A stretch of DNA of 44,249 nucleotides from an uncultured SAR116 cluster alpha proteobacterium. GTDB lineage: Bacteria > Pseudomonadota > Alphaproteobacteria > Puniceispirillales > GCA-002684695. This document shows, piece by piece, positions 18,986-26,853 of this stretch (the first letter of the stretch is position 1; each line of letters begins with the position of its first letter). The notes under the pieces are model-generated. The model saw nothing but the letters and a program-made list of their open reading frames with translations, had not been told where the DNA came from and made no database searches. Both the position numbers and the translations under genes were made by a program. The DNA lies in NCBI GenBank assembly GCA_902522415.1, contig CABYVI010000008.1, positions 1 through 44,249 on the forward strand, given 5' to 3'.

Positions 18986-19712
18986 ATTTTGTATCCTCAC
19001 TAACAATTTTTGAGACTAATTTTGCAGATTGATTATAAATTTCATTAATTGATTCTAAATGAGCAATTTTATCCTCGAATACTTTCTTATGCTTAAAAAT
19101 TTTCTCTTGTAATTTAAGAAGTGACTCATCTACCTGCTGTAAATTGCTTTTAATTTGAGATCTCTTTTCAGTAAGAATTCTTAATTCACTGATAAAGTTC
19201 ATAAGATTATCAGGAGATGTTTCATCTAAATCATTTGAATTTGATTGGTTAGTGTCCAATCCTACTAATTTTTGAATCTGTTCTAAACTTGACTGAGCCT
19301 CATTTAAATAACTTTTATTATTGATATCTGTCTCTTTTGGGATATCTGTTATTTTATCAATAACACCATTTGCATCTTTAATATCATTACCTATGTTCTG
19401 GTCTAAACTAAACTGATCTTCATTTAAGTAACTTTTATTATTGATATCAGTCTCTTTTGGGATATCTGTTATTTTATCAATAACACCATTTGCATCTTTA
19501 ATATCATTACCTAAAATGTGAGAGAAATTGTTATGGAGTTTCAATTTAAGATTTGAAATAGATACATCTCTCAAATTACTCTCGTCCTGCCTTATTTCAT
19601 CTTGAGGCGATAACTTGTTAAGTTCTGAAATTTCATCATTTTGGAGATTTTGTAAATCCAGTCTTTGAAACTTCATCTTTCTTTTAACAGAATTTATATA
19701 AAAATTTGACAT
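18972..19712 (-). CDS. Coiled-coil protein paired with ParA ATPase
   Basis: An unrecognised 246 aa protein, highly charged and without membrane spans. The N terminus is basic (INSVKRKMKFQRL), as in many activators of ParA ATPases. The middle holds two copies of a 40-residue unit (about 68-107 and 108-147) starting GNDIKDANGV. From about residue 165 the sequence is heptad-like (LRILTEKRSQIKSNLQQVDE and on), a likely coiled coil. It overlaps the ParA gene by 14 bases, so the products are probably made together and interact. By analogy with McdB- or TlpT-like adaptors it may connect ParA to a cargo. An internal ATG at codon 13 with AGAAAG upstream could be the true start. Confidence 0.7.
   Translation of the reverse strand: MSNFYINSVKRKMKFQRLDLQNLQNDEISELNKLSPQDEIRQDESNLRDVSISNLKLKLHNNFSHILGNDIKDANGVIDKITDIPKETDINNKSYLNEDQFSLDQNIGNDIKDANGVIDKITDIPKETDINNKSYLNEAQSSLEQIQKLVGLDTNQSNSNDLDETSPDNLMNFISELRILTEKRSQIKSNLQQVDESLLKLQEKIFKHKKVFEDKIAHLESINEIYNQSAKLVSKIVSEDTKYEQL
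19273..19512 (-). repeat. Tandem 120-bp duplication inside the coiled-coil gene
   Basis: Two adjacent units of exactly 120 bases, 19273-19392 and 19393-19512. The last 90 bases of each are nearly the same: a run of more than 60 bases is identical, with single changes just outside it, while the first 30 bases differ more. The period is a multiple of three, so the reading frame is kept and the protein gains a second 40-residue copy. The near identity at third codon positions indicates a recent duplication or ongoing gene conversion. Confidence 0.92.
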
Positions 19713-19763
19713 AACATTATTAATCCAAATAAAAAACTAATAATAACAGATAATTACAAAGTT

Positions 19764-19807
19764 TACATCACCTATATATTGAAAAGTTAGGTGTATGTAA
19801 TCATACA
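19764..19807. repeat. Two overlapping inverted repeats between divergent genes
   Basis: In the 153-base gap between the coiled-coil/ParA pair (leftward) and the rhomboid gene (rightward), TTACATCACCTA (19764-19775) pairs with TAGGTGTATGTAA (19788-19800) with one bulge. A second, perfect hairpin TGTATG-TAAT-CATACA (19792-19807) shares the TGTATG part. The two stems exclude each other. This could be an operator for a dimeric repressor or a structured leader. No assignment can be made. Confidence 0.5.
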
Positions 19808-19865
19808 TGTTGTGTTTTTAAAATTTTGTGATATTTTTTTTATTCACTTAATTTAGCAAGTTTTT

Positions 19866-20684
19866 ATGTTGTTTATTCCATTATATGATGAAAACCCATC
19901 TAAAAAACGTCCCTTAGTGACATGGGCTTTGATTGCAATATGTTTTATAATTTTCATTTATCAATTTAATCTTTCTCAGAAGTCAGAATTAAATTTTATT
20001 TATAAATACGCTTTCATACCTGACTACTTGAATAACTATTACATTGTAAGTAAATTAACATCCTTAGACCCAATGTTGACACTAATTACCTCAGCATTTT
20101 TACATGCAGGATGGATGCACATTTTAGGAAATATGCTCTATTTATATATTTTCGGTGATAATGTCGAAGACAGTATGGGGAAATTAAAGTTTTTCTTGTT
20201 TTATGTCATTTGTGCGATTACAGGAAGTCTTCTCCAATACTACTCAAACCAAAGTTCAGAAATTCCAATAGTTGGGGCTTCTGGTGCAATCGCAGGTGTT
20301 TTAGGCAGTTACCTTATTCTCTACCCTAAAGCCAATATAAAAGTTTTTATGTGGATAATTATAATATTCAGAACAATTAATATTCCAGCATGGATCGTTT
20401 TAAGCATATGGATCATGGTTCAGTTTTTTTCACTTTCTAACAGCACCTCATCTGGTGGTGGCGTTGCTTACTTTGCACATATTGGAGGTTTTTTTGCTGG
20501 AATGATACTCACACCAATTTTGAAAAATAAAAATAAAGCCTTATTTAATGAAAGTTTAAGCTCTCCCTGGGAAATTAAAAGAACACAAAAATCTGATCTT
20601 AAAAACACTTTTACTCACGGAAGAAAATCATCATTACCTGTTTTTAGAAAATCAAAGGGATCATTACCTAAATTTAAAAGATAA
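19866..20684 (+). CDS. Rhomboid-family intramembrane serine protease
   Basis: A 272 aa six-span membrane protein that cleaves transmembrane substrates. Signature pieces: N-terminal LFIPLYDENPSKKRPLVTW, the HAGWMHILGNMLYLYIFGDNVED region (GNM/LYLYIFG typical of rhomboids), catalytic serine in GASGAIAGVLGSYLI (about 139-153), and the catalytic histidine in YFAHIGGFFAGM. The C-terminal 45 residues form a basic cytoplasmic tail. It is divergent from the ParA pair. Its substrates are not predictable. Family assignment is firm. Confidence 0.93.
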   Translation: MLFIPLYDENPSKKRPLVTWALIAICFIIFIYQFNLSQKSELNFIYKYAFIPDYLNNYYIVSKLTSLDPMLTLITSAFLHAGWMHILGNMLYLYIFGDNVEDSMGKLKFFLFYVICAITGSLLQYYSNQSSEIPIVGASGAIAGVLGSYLILYPKANIKVFMWIIIIFRTINIPAWIVLSIWIMVQFFSLSNSTSSGGGVAYFAHIGGFFAGMILTPILKNKNKALFNESLSSPWEIKRTQKSDLKNTFTHGRKSSLPVFRKSKGSLPKFKR

Positions 20685-20692
20685 AGTAGCAT

Positions 20693-21451
20693 TTACTCTA
20701 TTATTTCTGGAGTTTCACCAAAAGTTTTAATGAAGTTTTTAACTTTACTTGCAGCCCTCTGGCAACTGTCTTTATTCATGGATCTGACGACAATATTAGT
20801 TCCTATGACACCTGACTTAAACCATGGGTAGCATCCAATTTCTATATTATCATCAGCGTTTTCTATATTCTGGAGTTCTTGAGCCAAATTCCCTTCTCCT
20901 ATTTTACATGCAATAGAAATTGAAACCATTTTTGAACCACTCTTTATATTTTTAAGAATACCGTCAAGCATTGCCTGCATAATTTTTGGGACACCTGCCA
21001 TAACAAATACATTTTCTATATTGAAACCTGGCGCTGCACTCACAGGATTATCAATGAGTAACGCTCCTTCTGGAATATCAGCCATTTTTAATCTAGCTGA
21101 ATTTAATTCTATCCCAGTTCCCTTATAATGATTTTTTAATCTTCTCAATGCTTCGTCATTTCTCAAAACAGGGACGTTAAATGCTTTAGCAACTGCGCTT
21201 GTTGTGATGTCGTCGTGCGTTGGGCCAATACCACCTGAAGTAAATACGTATTCCACTTCCTTTGATAGTTTTCTAATTGTTTCAACAATAGTTTCATGGT
21301 CATCCATTATTATTCTTGCCTCAACCAATTTGATGCCATGATTGGTCAATTGTTCAGCTACCCAGCCTATGTTTTTATCTTTTGTCCTTCCAGATAAAAC
21401 CTCATTTCCAATCACTAGCATAATTGCTGTTGGTTGAGTATTGATTGTCAA
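20693..21451 (-). CDS. CinA N-terminal (MoCF-like) domain protein
   Basis: A 252 aa protein made of the molybdopterin-binding-like domain of CinA, without the C-terminal nicotinamide-nucleotide deamidase domain. It contains MLVIGNEVLSGRTKDKN, FTSGGIGPTHDDITTSAVAKAF and the VFVMAGVPKIMQAML block. In full-length CinA this domain hydrolyses ADP-ribose (COG1058), so a nucleotide-sugar pyrophosphatase role is possible. The start is taken as TTG at 21451: GGAG lies six bases upstream, and the first beta strand would be damaged by starting at the next ATG. Divergent from sfsA, a frequent neighbour in alphaproteobacteria. Confidence 0.87.
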   Translation of the reverse strand: MTINTQPTAIMLVIGNEVLSGRTKDKNIGWVAEQLTNHGIKLVEARIIMDDHETIVETIRKLSKEVEYVFTSGGIGPTHDDITTSAVAKAFNVPVLRNDEALRRLKNHYKGTGIELNSARLKMADIPEGALLIDNPVSAAPGFNIENVFVMAGVPKIMQAMLDGILKNIKSGSKMVSISIACKIGEGNLAQELQNIENADDNIEIGCYPWFKSGVIGTNIVVRSMNKDSCQRAASKVKNFIKTFGETPEIIE

Positions 21452-21493
21452 TTAATTCTCCACTAAGTTTCAATAAATAAAAGGATCTGACAA

Positions 21494-22201
21494 ATGCAAT
21501 TATCACAAACTTTAAAGTCAGGAAAGCTTATTAAACGCTATAAAAGATTTTTTGCTGACTTAGAATATGAGAATAATATTATTACAGCTCACTGTCCAAA
21601 TCCAGGGAGCATGACTGGTCTTAACCAGCAAGGCCAAGATGTATTATTTTCGACAACTGACAATACCAAAAGAAAATTAAAGTATACCCTGGAATTCGTT
21701 AGACAATGTGAATCTTGGGTTGGTGTTAATACTCAGTATCCAAATAAATTAGTAGCTGAAGCATTACGAAACAAAATCATACCAAATCTTAGTGACTACT
21801 CAGAGTTTAAACCAGAGTTTAATTACGATAAAGGAATTCGCTATGATTTTTTATTAACCGGATTAGATAAAAAGCAATGTATTGTAGAAGTTAAAAATGT
21901 CCAGCTGAGGCGCAATGTGAAAGATCGTATAGGTTTGGCTGAATTTCCAGACTCTGTTACAGACAGAGGCTCTAAGCATTTGAATCATTTATCTCTTGCA
22001 ATTTCAAAAGGGTATAGGTGTATGATGCTTTACGTGGTGCAAAGAACAGACTGCGAAAAATTTTCAATTGCAAGTGACATAGATCCAGTTTACGTACAAA
22101 ATTTTAATGAAGCAGTTAAAACAGGTGTTGAAATTGAAGTTTGGGGTTGTGATATTTCACATAAGGAAATAAAACTGTCAAAGCAACTAAAGCTAATTTA
22201 A
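21494..22201 (+). CDS. sfsA: SfsA-family protein
   Basis: A 235 aa member of the SfsA family, named for stimulating sugar fermentation in E. coli, with an OB-like N-terminal part and a nuclease-like C-terminal fold. Motifs are AHCPNPGSMTGL, DFLL and CIVEVKNVQL (the PD-(D/E)XK-like core), FPDSVTDRGSKHLNHL and MLYVVQR. Its molecular job is not settled; DNA binding and nuclease activity have been proposed. It sits 15 bases ahead of map, and cinA-sfsA-map is a recurrent order in this class. Confidence 0.93.
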   Translation: MQLSQTLKSGKLIKRYKRFFADLEYENNIITAHCPNPGSMTGLNQQGQDVLFSTTDNTKRKLKYTLEFVRQCESWVGVNTQYPNKLVAEALRNKIIPNLSDYSEFKPEFNYDKGIRYDFLLTGLDKKQCIVEVKNVQLRRNVKDRIGLAEFPDSVTDRGSKHLNHLSLAISKGYRCMMLYVVQRTDCEKFSIASDIDPVYVQNFNEAVKTGVEIEVWGCDISHKEIKLSKQLKLI

Positions 22202-22216
22202 ATACCTTAATATTTT

Positions 22217-23005
22217 ATGAATAATCACTCTATAAAACTTCATAGTCCCTCTGATTTTGAGAGTATGAGAAAAGCAGGTCAATTAGCTTCGGACGTTTTG
22301 GATTACTTAACACCATTTGTCGCACCAAAAGTTACTACTGGCTTTTTAGATGACCTGGCTCACAAGTATATTATCAGCAAAGGAGCAACGCCTGCTCCTC
22401 TAAATTATAAGGGCTTTCCAAAATCAACATGTATTTCTGTTAATCATGTCGTCTGTCATGGTATACCCGGTGATAAAGCATTAAAATCTGGAGATATATT
22501 AAATATTGATGTGACGGTCATACTTGACGGATGGTACGGTGACACAAGCAGAATGTTTTTTGCTGGAAAGCCTACTGTCAAAGCAAAAAGACTTTGTGAC
22601 ATTACTTACCAGTGCCTAATGAAAGGTATCGAGGCATCAAAACCAGGTGCCACACTAGGCGATGTAGGTCATGCAATACAGTTACTTGCTGAAAAAGAGA
22701 GATTTTCAGTTGTCAGAGACTTTACAGGACATGGACTTGGTCAGGTTTTTCATTGCCCACCGTCTGTACTTCACTTTGGAAACCCCGGTGAAGGGATCAA
22801 ACTAGAGCCTGGAATGATTTTTACCATAGAGCCAATGATAAATGCTGGAGGATACGCAACTAAAATTTTATCTGACGGATGGACCGCCGTTACAAGGGAC
22901 AGATCACTTTCAGCTCAATTTGAACACTCTATAGGAATAACTGAAAATGGAGCAGAGATTTTTACTTTGTCAAAAAAGAATTATGACTTTCCACCATACA
23001 AATAA
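22217..23005 (+). CDS. map: Methionine aminopeptidase
   Basis: Removes the initiator methionine from new proteins using two metal ions. The five ligands can be seen in order: Asp in NIDVTVILDGWYGDTSRMF (two Asp), His in FTGHGLGQVFH, Glu in FTIEPMI and Glu in QFEHSIGITE. The substrate-side His is in VNHVVCHGIPG. The 262 aa length fits type Ia enzymes without a zinc-finger extension. It is separated by 15 bases from sfsA and is likely co-transcribed. Confidence 0.96.
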   Translation: MNNHSIKLHSPSDFESMRKAGQLASDVLDYLTPFVAPKVTTGFLDDLAHKYIISKGATPAPLNYKGFPKSTCISVNHVVCHGIPGDKALKSGDILNIDVTVILDGWYGDTSRMFFAGKPTVKAKRLCDITYQCLMKGIEASKPGATLGDVGHAIQLLAEKERFSVVRDFTGHGLGQVFHCPPSVLHFGNPGEGIKLEPGMIFTIEPMINAGGYATKILSDGWTAVTRDRSLSAQFEHSIGITENGAEIFTLSKKNYDFPPYK

Positions 23006-23038
23006 ATATTTCAATACAATATTTGCTTTTATTCTGTA

Positions 23039-23284
23039 TTAATTTTTATCAATTTTTTTCTTTATGGATGCTACAAATGCACCCATAAATTTAGAAATAT
23101 TTTCTTTTGGTGGAGATTGTTTTGCGGCTTCATTGACAGCTTCTTTCAGGTTCTCATTTGCCTTTTTAATGTATGGTTTGGCTTTAGTATATGATTTCTC
23201 AGCAGCCTTCTGGACTTCCTTTCGGACTGCAGGATTAGTTGCAGCCATCTTAGCTGCCATAAAGAGTAATCTTGATAAAGCCAT
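23039..23284 (-). CDS. Small lysine/alanine-rich helical protein
   Basis: I do not recognise this 81 aa protein. It begins with a short hydrophobic stretch (MALSRLLFMAAKMAATNPAV), continues as a lysine-, alanine- and glutamate-rich amphipathic helix, and ends SIKKKIDKN. The shape resembles YtxH-like or stress-associated helical proteins but no family motif is seen. An ORF of similar length on the opposite strand has a phenylalanine/serine-rich composition and is probably its shadow. It converges with map and is divergent from purB across 97 bases. Confidence 0.6.
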   Translation of the reverse strand: MALSRLLFMAAKMAATNPAVRKEVQKAAEKSYTKAKPYIKKANENLKEAVNEAAKQSPPKENISKFMGAFVASIKKKIDKN

Positions 23285-23381
23285 ATTTAAATATAAAAAA
23301 ATTGCAAATTCAATCTAACTCTTGCATAAAAAAACTTCAATATTAAAATAAATTTTCATAATTTATTCATAAAGGAATGCA

Positions 23382-24677
23382 ATGATCCCTCGATACACAC
23401 GTCCCGCAATGAAAAAAATTTGGGATGAAGAAAATAAGTTTAAAATTTGGTTTGAAATAGAGGCTCATGCAGCTGATGGGATGGCAAATCAAGGTACTAT
23501 TCCAAAAGAGGCTGCAAAAAAAATTTGGGAGCTCGGAAAATTTGAAATTAGTAGAATTGCTGAAATTGAAAAAAAAACAAAGCATGATGTAATTGCATTC
23601 CTGACTAATTTAAGTGAACACATTGGTCCTGAAGCCCGTTTCTTGCATCAAGGCATGACTTCTTCAGATGTTTTGGATACCGCTCTCTCTATTCAAATGA
23701 TGCAATCCAGTAAGTTATTAATTGAAGGAGTTGGAAAATTACTTTCATCTATCAAAAAGAGAGCCTTTGAGCACAAACACTCAATTTGTATCGGCCGAAG
23801 TCACGGCATACATGCTGAACCAACTACTTTTGGATTAAAATTAGCTGGTTTCTTTGCTGAATTTGAACGATCACTTAACAGGTTGCAAATTTCAAAGAAA
23901 GAAATAGCTGTTTGCGCTGTTTCAGGTGCAGTAGGAACATTTGCAAATATCAGCCCTGAAGTTGAAAGACATGTTGCAGAACAAATGGGACTTGAGGTTG
24001 AACCAATTTCAACTCAAGTAATACCAAGAGACAGGCACGCGGCTTGGTTTTCGTGTCTTGCGTTGGTTGCTTCTTCAATTGAACGATTGGCAACTGAAAT
24101 TAGAAGTCTCCAGCGAACTGAAATACGTGAAGTTGAAGAATACTTCTCATCTGGTCAAAAGGGGTCTTCCGCAATGCCTCACAAGAGAAACCCCGTTCTT
24201 ACTGAAAATTTAACTGGTATTGCAAGAATTGTTAGAGCAAGTGTAATTCCTGCATTGGAGAATGTAGCATTATGGCATGAAAGAGATATATCTCATTCGT
24301 CTGTTGAAAGAGTTTTTGCTCCAGATGCATCAATTGCGTTGGATTTTGCAATAGCGAGAATGACTAATGTAATTGACAATTTGTTAATTTACCCTGACAG
24401 AATGAGAGAGAATATGGGAAAGTTAAAAGGTTTAGTTAATTCCCAACAAGTTTTACTAAAACTTACGCAAGCAGGGATTAGCCGTGAAGATGCCTATTCC
24501 CTAGTCCAAGAGATTTCTATGAAAGTGTGGAAGGGTGATGATACATTTTTGTCCCTACTCAAAAGTAACAAATTAATTAATAACAAAATCAATAAAGCTG
24601 AATTAGACAATTTATTTGACGAAGAATACCACACAAAAAATGTTGATGAAATATTCAATCGAGTTTTTAAAATATAG
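23382..24677 (+). CDS. purB: Adenylosuccinate lyase
   Basis: Acts twice in purine synthesis: splits fumarate from SAICAR and from adenylosuccinate. The family signature GSSAMPHKRNP is intact (flexible catalytic-serine loop), as are TSSDVLDTALS, GRSHGIHAEPTTFG and the N-terminal MIPRYTRPAM. The 431 aa length is normal. ATG at 23382 has AAAGGA upstream. In most alphaproteobacteria purC, purS, purQ and purL follow; here only a PurQ-like remnant does. Confidence 0.96.
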   Translation: MIPRYTRPAMKKIWDEENKFKIWFEIEAHAADGMANQGTIPKEAAKKIWELGKFEISRIAEIEKKTKHDVIAFLTNLSEHIGPEARFLHQGMTSSDVLDTALSIQMMQSSKLLIEGVGKLLSSIKKRAFEHKHSICIGRSHGIHAEPTTFGLKLAGFFAEFERSLNRLQISKKEIAVCAVSGAVGTFANISPEVERHVAEQMGLEVEPISTQVIPRDRHAAWFSCLALVASSIERLATEIRSLQRTEIREVEEYFSSGQKGSSAMPHKRNPVLTENLTGIARIVRASVIPALENVALWHERDISHSSVERVFAPDASIALDFAIARMTNVIDNLLIYPDRMRENMGKLKGLVNSQQVLLKLTQAGISREDAYSLVQEISMKVWKGDDTFLSLLKSNKLINNKINKAELDNLFDEEYHTKNVDEIFNRVFKI

Positions 24678-24734
24678 TTTAGAAACAAAAAATCACACAT
24701 CTAAATATATTTATAAAGTGAACTGACTTAAATT

Positions 24735-25421
24735 ATGCGATTTACAATTATAAATTTTACTGATCCAGAGAAAATTAAGAGTTTGATTGATAATTTACTT
24801 ACAATTACGAGGAAGAGGCCTGCAATTGTGAACCAAAAGGAAAGTAGTATTCCTAATTGTGATTTAATTATTTTACCAGATGAATTTCGAAGTTTTGGTG
24901 GGAAAGTCTTTACCGAAAGAGTCTTGAGTTCCCCTATTATCAAAGAAGTAAAAAACCATATTGCTAGAGGGGGTGCAGTTTTAGCAATTAATTCAGGCGC
25001 AGAAGTCTTGATTGATGCTAAATTAGTAGGCGCTAAAATTAAAAGGTTTAATAGACATGAAAATGCTACAGAAAGTGTAGCTGTAGAAATTGAAAGAAAT
25101 GTTAATTCACCATTCCTTAAAATGTACAAGCAAAAAGAAATTTTACGTTTATGCTCTTATAGCCTGAGAGATTATTTCATTTTAGAACCTCAAGATAGCA
25201 ACTTGATAAATCCAAATCTGGTGGCTTTTAAATACCAAGTCAATAAAGTTCAAATAGAAAAACTAAAAATTGACCCTGAAAATACTGGTATAGCTGGGAT
25301 TGTTTCAGAAAATGGAAATATTTTATGTTGTATTCCAGATCCAACAATTTTCAATATCAATAAAGAAAAAGGAAATGACCCAAAATTATTTTTTGAAAAT
25401 GTTGTTAAAACACTCTCTTAG
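24735..25421 (+). CDS. PurQ-like protein without glutaminase triad
   Basis: This 228 aa protein follows the PurQ glutaminase fold and sits where purQ is expected, between purB and bolA. Matching stretches include CDLIILPDEFRSFGG, HIARGGAVLAINSGAEVL and AKLVGAKIKRFN. The nucleophile cysteine (usual GICNGFQ) is Asn86 in AINSGAE, and the His/Glu of the usual PHPER motif are absent (IPDPTIFN near residue 208). It cannot release ammonia from glutamine by the known mechanism. It could be a structural or regulatory relic. A recognisable frame of full length argues against simple decay. Confidence 0.72.
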   Translation: MRFTIINFTDPEKIKSLIDNLLTITRKRPAIVNQKESSIPNCDLIILPDEFRSFGGKVFTERVLSSPIIKEVKNHIARGGAVLAINSGAEVLIDAKLVGAKIKRFNRHENATESVAVEIERNVNSPFLKMYKQKEILRLCSYSLRDYFILEPQDSNLINPNLVAFKYQVNKVQIEKLKIDPENTGIAGIVSENGNILCCIPDPTIFNINKEKGNDPKLFFENVVKTLS

Positions 25422-25500
25422 AGTATTATTATTTTTTATAATATTGTAAAATATAGTAATGATGATTAAATCAATACTATAATTTTTTTTGGAGACCCTT

Positions 25501-25734
25501 ATGCCAATGAGTGCATCAGAAATTGAAGTCTTAATTAAAGAAGCTTTTCCAGATGCGATTGTTAAAATCAATGATTTAAGGGGAGATGGAGATCATTACT
25601 CATGCCATGTTATTTCTAAAGAATTTGAGGGCAAGTCAAGGGTTCAACAACATCAAATGGTTTATGGTTCATTAAAAGGAAGAATGGGAAATGAACTCCA
25701 CGCCTTAGCATTACAAACATCCACACCAAAATAG
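25501..25734 (+). CDS. bolA: BolA-family protein
   Basis: A 77 aa BolA/IbaG-like protein that partners monothiol glutaredoxins to carry or sense [2Fe-2S] clusters. Family features: EIEVLIKEAFPDAIVKINDLRGDGDHYSCHVIS, followed by the FEGKSRVQQHQMVYGSL segment and conserved His residues. ATG at 25501 is used because GGAG lies eight bases upstream; a longer frame begins at a TTG within that site. The grxD gene follows after nine bases, forming the usual BolA-Grx pair. Confidence 0.92.
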   Translation: MPMSASEIEVLIKEAFPDAIVKINDLRGDGDHYSCHVISKEFEGKSRVQQHQMVYGSLKGRMGNELHALALQTSTPK

Positions 25735-25743
25735 GATATTAAA

Positions 25744-26076
25744 ATGAATGAAAATACTAAGACAGAAATTGAAAATGAAATTCAATCCAATAATATTGTT
25801 CTTTACATGAAGGGAACACCAGTCTTTCCTCAATGCGGTTTTTCAGCTGCAACTGTCGGAGTTCTAAATCATCTTGGAGTTAAATTTAGTAGCGTAAATG
25901 TTCTTGAAAATGATGATGTCCGTCAGGGCATAAAAGATTACGCTAATTGGCCAACCATACCTCAACTTTATGTAAAGGGTGAATTTGTGGGTGGATGCGA
26001 TATCGTTCGTGAAATGTATGAGAGTGGTGAACTTAGTGACTTACTAAAGACAAAAGGCATTGAAGTAAGTAAGTAA
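25744..26076 (+). CDS. grxD: Monothiol glutaredoxin
   Basis: A 110 aa CGFS-type glutaredoxin involved in iron-sulfur cluster transfer. The active site CGFS (Cys32) lies in MKGTPVFPQCGFSA; the glutathione-binding WPTIPQLYVKGEFVGGCDI is intact. It forms a two-gene unit with bolA. The convergent rpsD ends 11 bases away. Confidence 0.96.
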   Translation: MNENTKTEIENEIQSNNIVLYMKGTPVFPQCGFSAATVGVLNHLGVKFSSVNVLENDDVRQGIKDYANWPTIPQLYVKGEFVGGCDIVREMYESGELSDLLKTKGIEVSK

Positions 26077-26087
26077 AATTATACTCT

Positions 26088-26717
26088 TTACCTAGAATAA
26101 TATTCCACAACTAAATTTGGTTCCATTTGCGTTGCATATGGAACATCCTCGAGCAATGGAATTCTTGTAAGTGATCCGGACATCTTTTTGTGGTCTACTT
26201 CACAATAATCAGGGACATCTCTTTCTGGTGAAGCAACAGCTTCAATTACCATAGGTATTTGATGTGATTTCTCTTTTAATGTTATAACATCACCAAGTTT
26301 AACCATTGCAGAGGGTATATTACACTTTTTTCCATTTAATTGAATATGACAGTGATTAACTAATTGCCTAGCGGCAAAAACTGTTGGAGCTATTTTGAGT
26401 CTGTAAACAACAGCGTCTAAACGGCATTCTAAAATACCAATAAGGTTTTGCCCTGTATCACCTCTTCTTCTCTCAGCTTCAGCAAAGTATTTTTTAAATT
26501 GCTTTTCACCTATATTTCCGTAGTAACCTTTTAGTTTTTGTTTAGCCATTAATTGAACGCCAAAATCAGTAGGTTTTTTTCTTCTTTGGCCGTGTTGACC
26601 AGGAGCATAGCTCCTTAAATTTACAGGTGACTTAGGTCTTCCCCAAAGATTAACCCCAAGGCGACGATCGATTTTATATTTTGCAGACTTGCGTTTGTGC
26701 TCTGACTTAGGTGCCAT
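26088..26717 (-). CDS. rpsD: 30S ribosomal protein S4
   Basis: Binds 16S rRNA early in small-subunit assembly and in many bacteria represses its own translation. The 209 aa protein opens with the alphaproteobacterial form [23 protein letters not shown] and [11 protein letters not shown], and has the S4 RNA-binding domain from [18 protein letters not shown] onward. C-terminal ending [11 protein letters not shown] is complete. It is a stand-alone gene as usual in this class, with a separate promoter region upstream. Confidence 0.97.
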   Translation of the reverse strand: MAPKSEHKRKSAKYKIDRRLGVNLWGRPKSPVNLRSYAPGQHGQRRKKPTDFGVQLMAKQKLKGYYGNIGEKQFKKYFAEAERRRGDTGQNLIGILECRLDAVVYRLKIAPTVFAARQLVNHCHIQLNGKKCNIPSAMVKLGDVITLKEKSHQIPMVIEAVASPERDVPDYCEVDHKKMSGSLTRIPLLEDVPYATQMEPNLVVEYYSR

Positions 26718-26853
26718 TTTAACTCCAATCCAGTTTACCTGGTTTATTTATTATTGTTCCAGTATCACAAATTAATGTGGGGTCCTGTTAAGCACCACGT
26801 TCCCAGAAATAGTCCTCACTAACTATACTAAATATTATATTTGTCAATATATT
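26718..26853 (-). promoter_or_regulatory. rpsD promoter and possible structured leader
   Basis: Read toward rpsD, a perfect TTGACA -35 box lies at 26847-26842, with TATAGT at 26827-26822 as a possible -10 (spacing 14, shorter than ideal). The leader has a GC content well above the surrounding gap (GGGAACGTGGTGC, then AGGACCCCAC) and a small hairpin CCAG-GTAAA-CTGG at 26742-26730 just before the GGAG ribosome binding site. S4 often binds its own leader, so feedback control is plausible. This is a reading by eye only. Confidence 0.4.

Noticed and set aside
23064..23318. 84-residue plus-strand frame opposite the small helical protein
   Set aside because: Composition (Phe/Ser/Ala runs) is what a Lys/Ala-rich gene gives on its other strand; the minus-strand frame has a more natural protein character.
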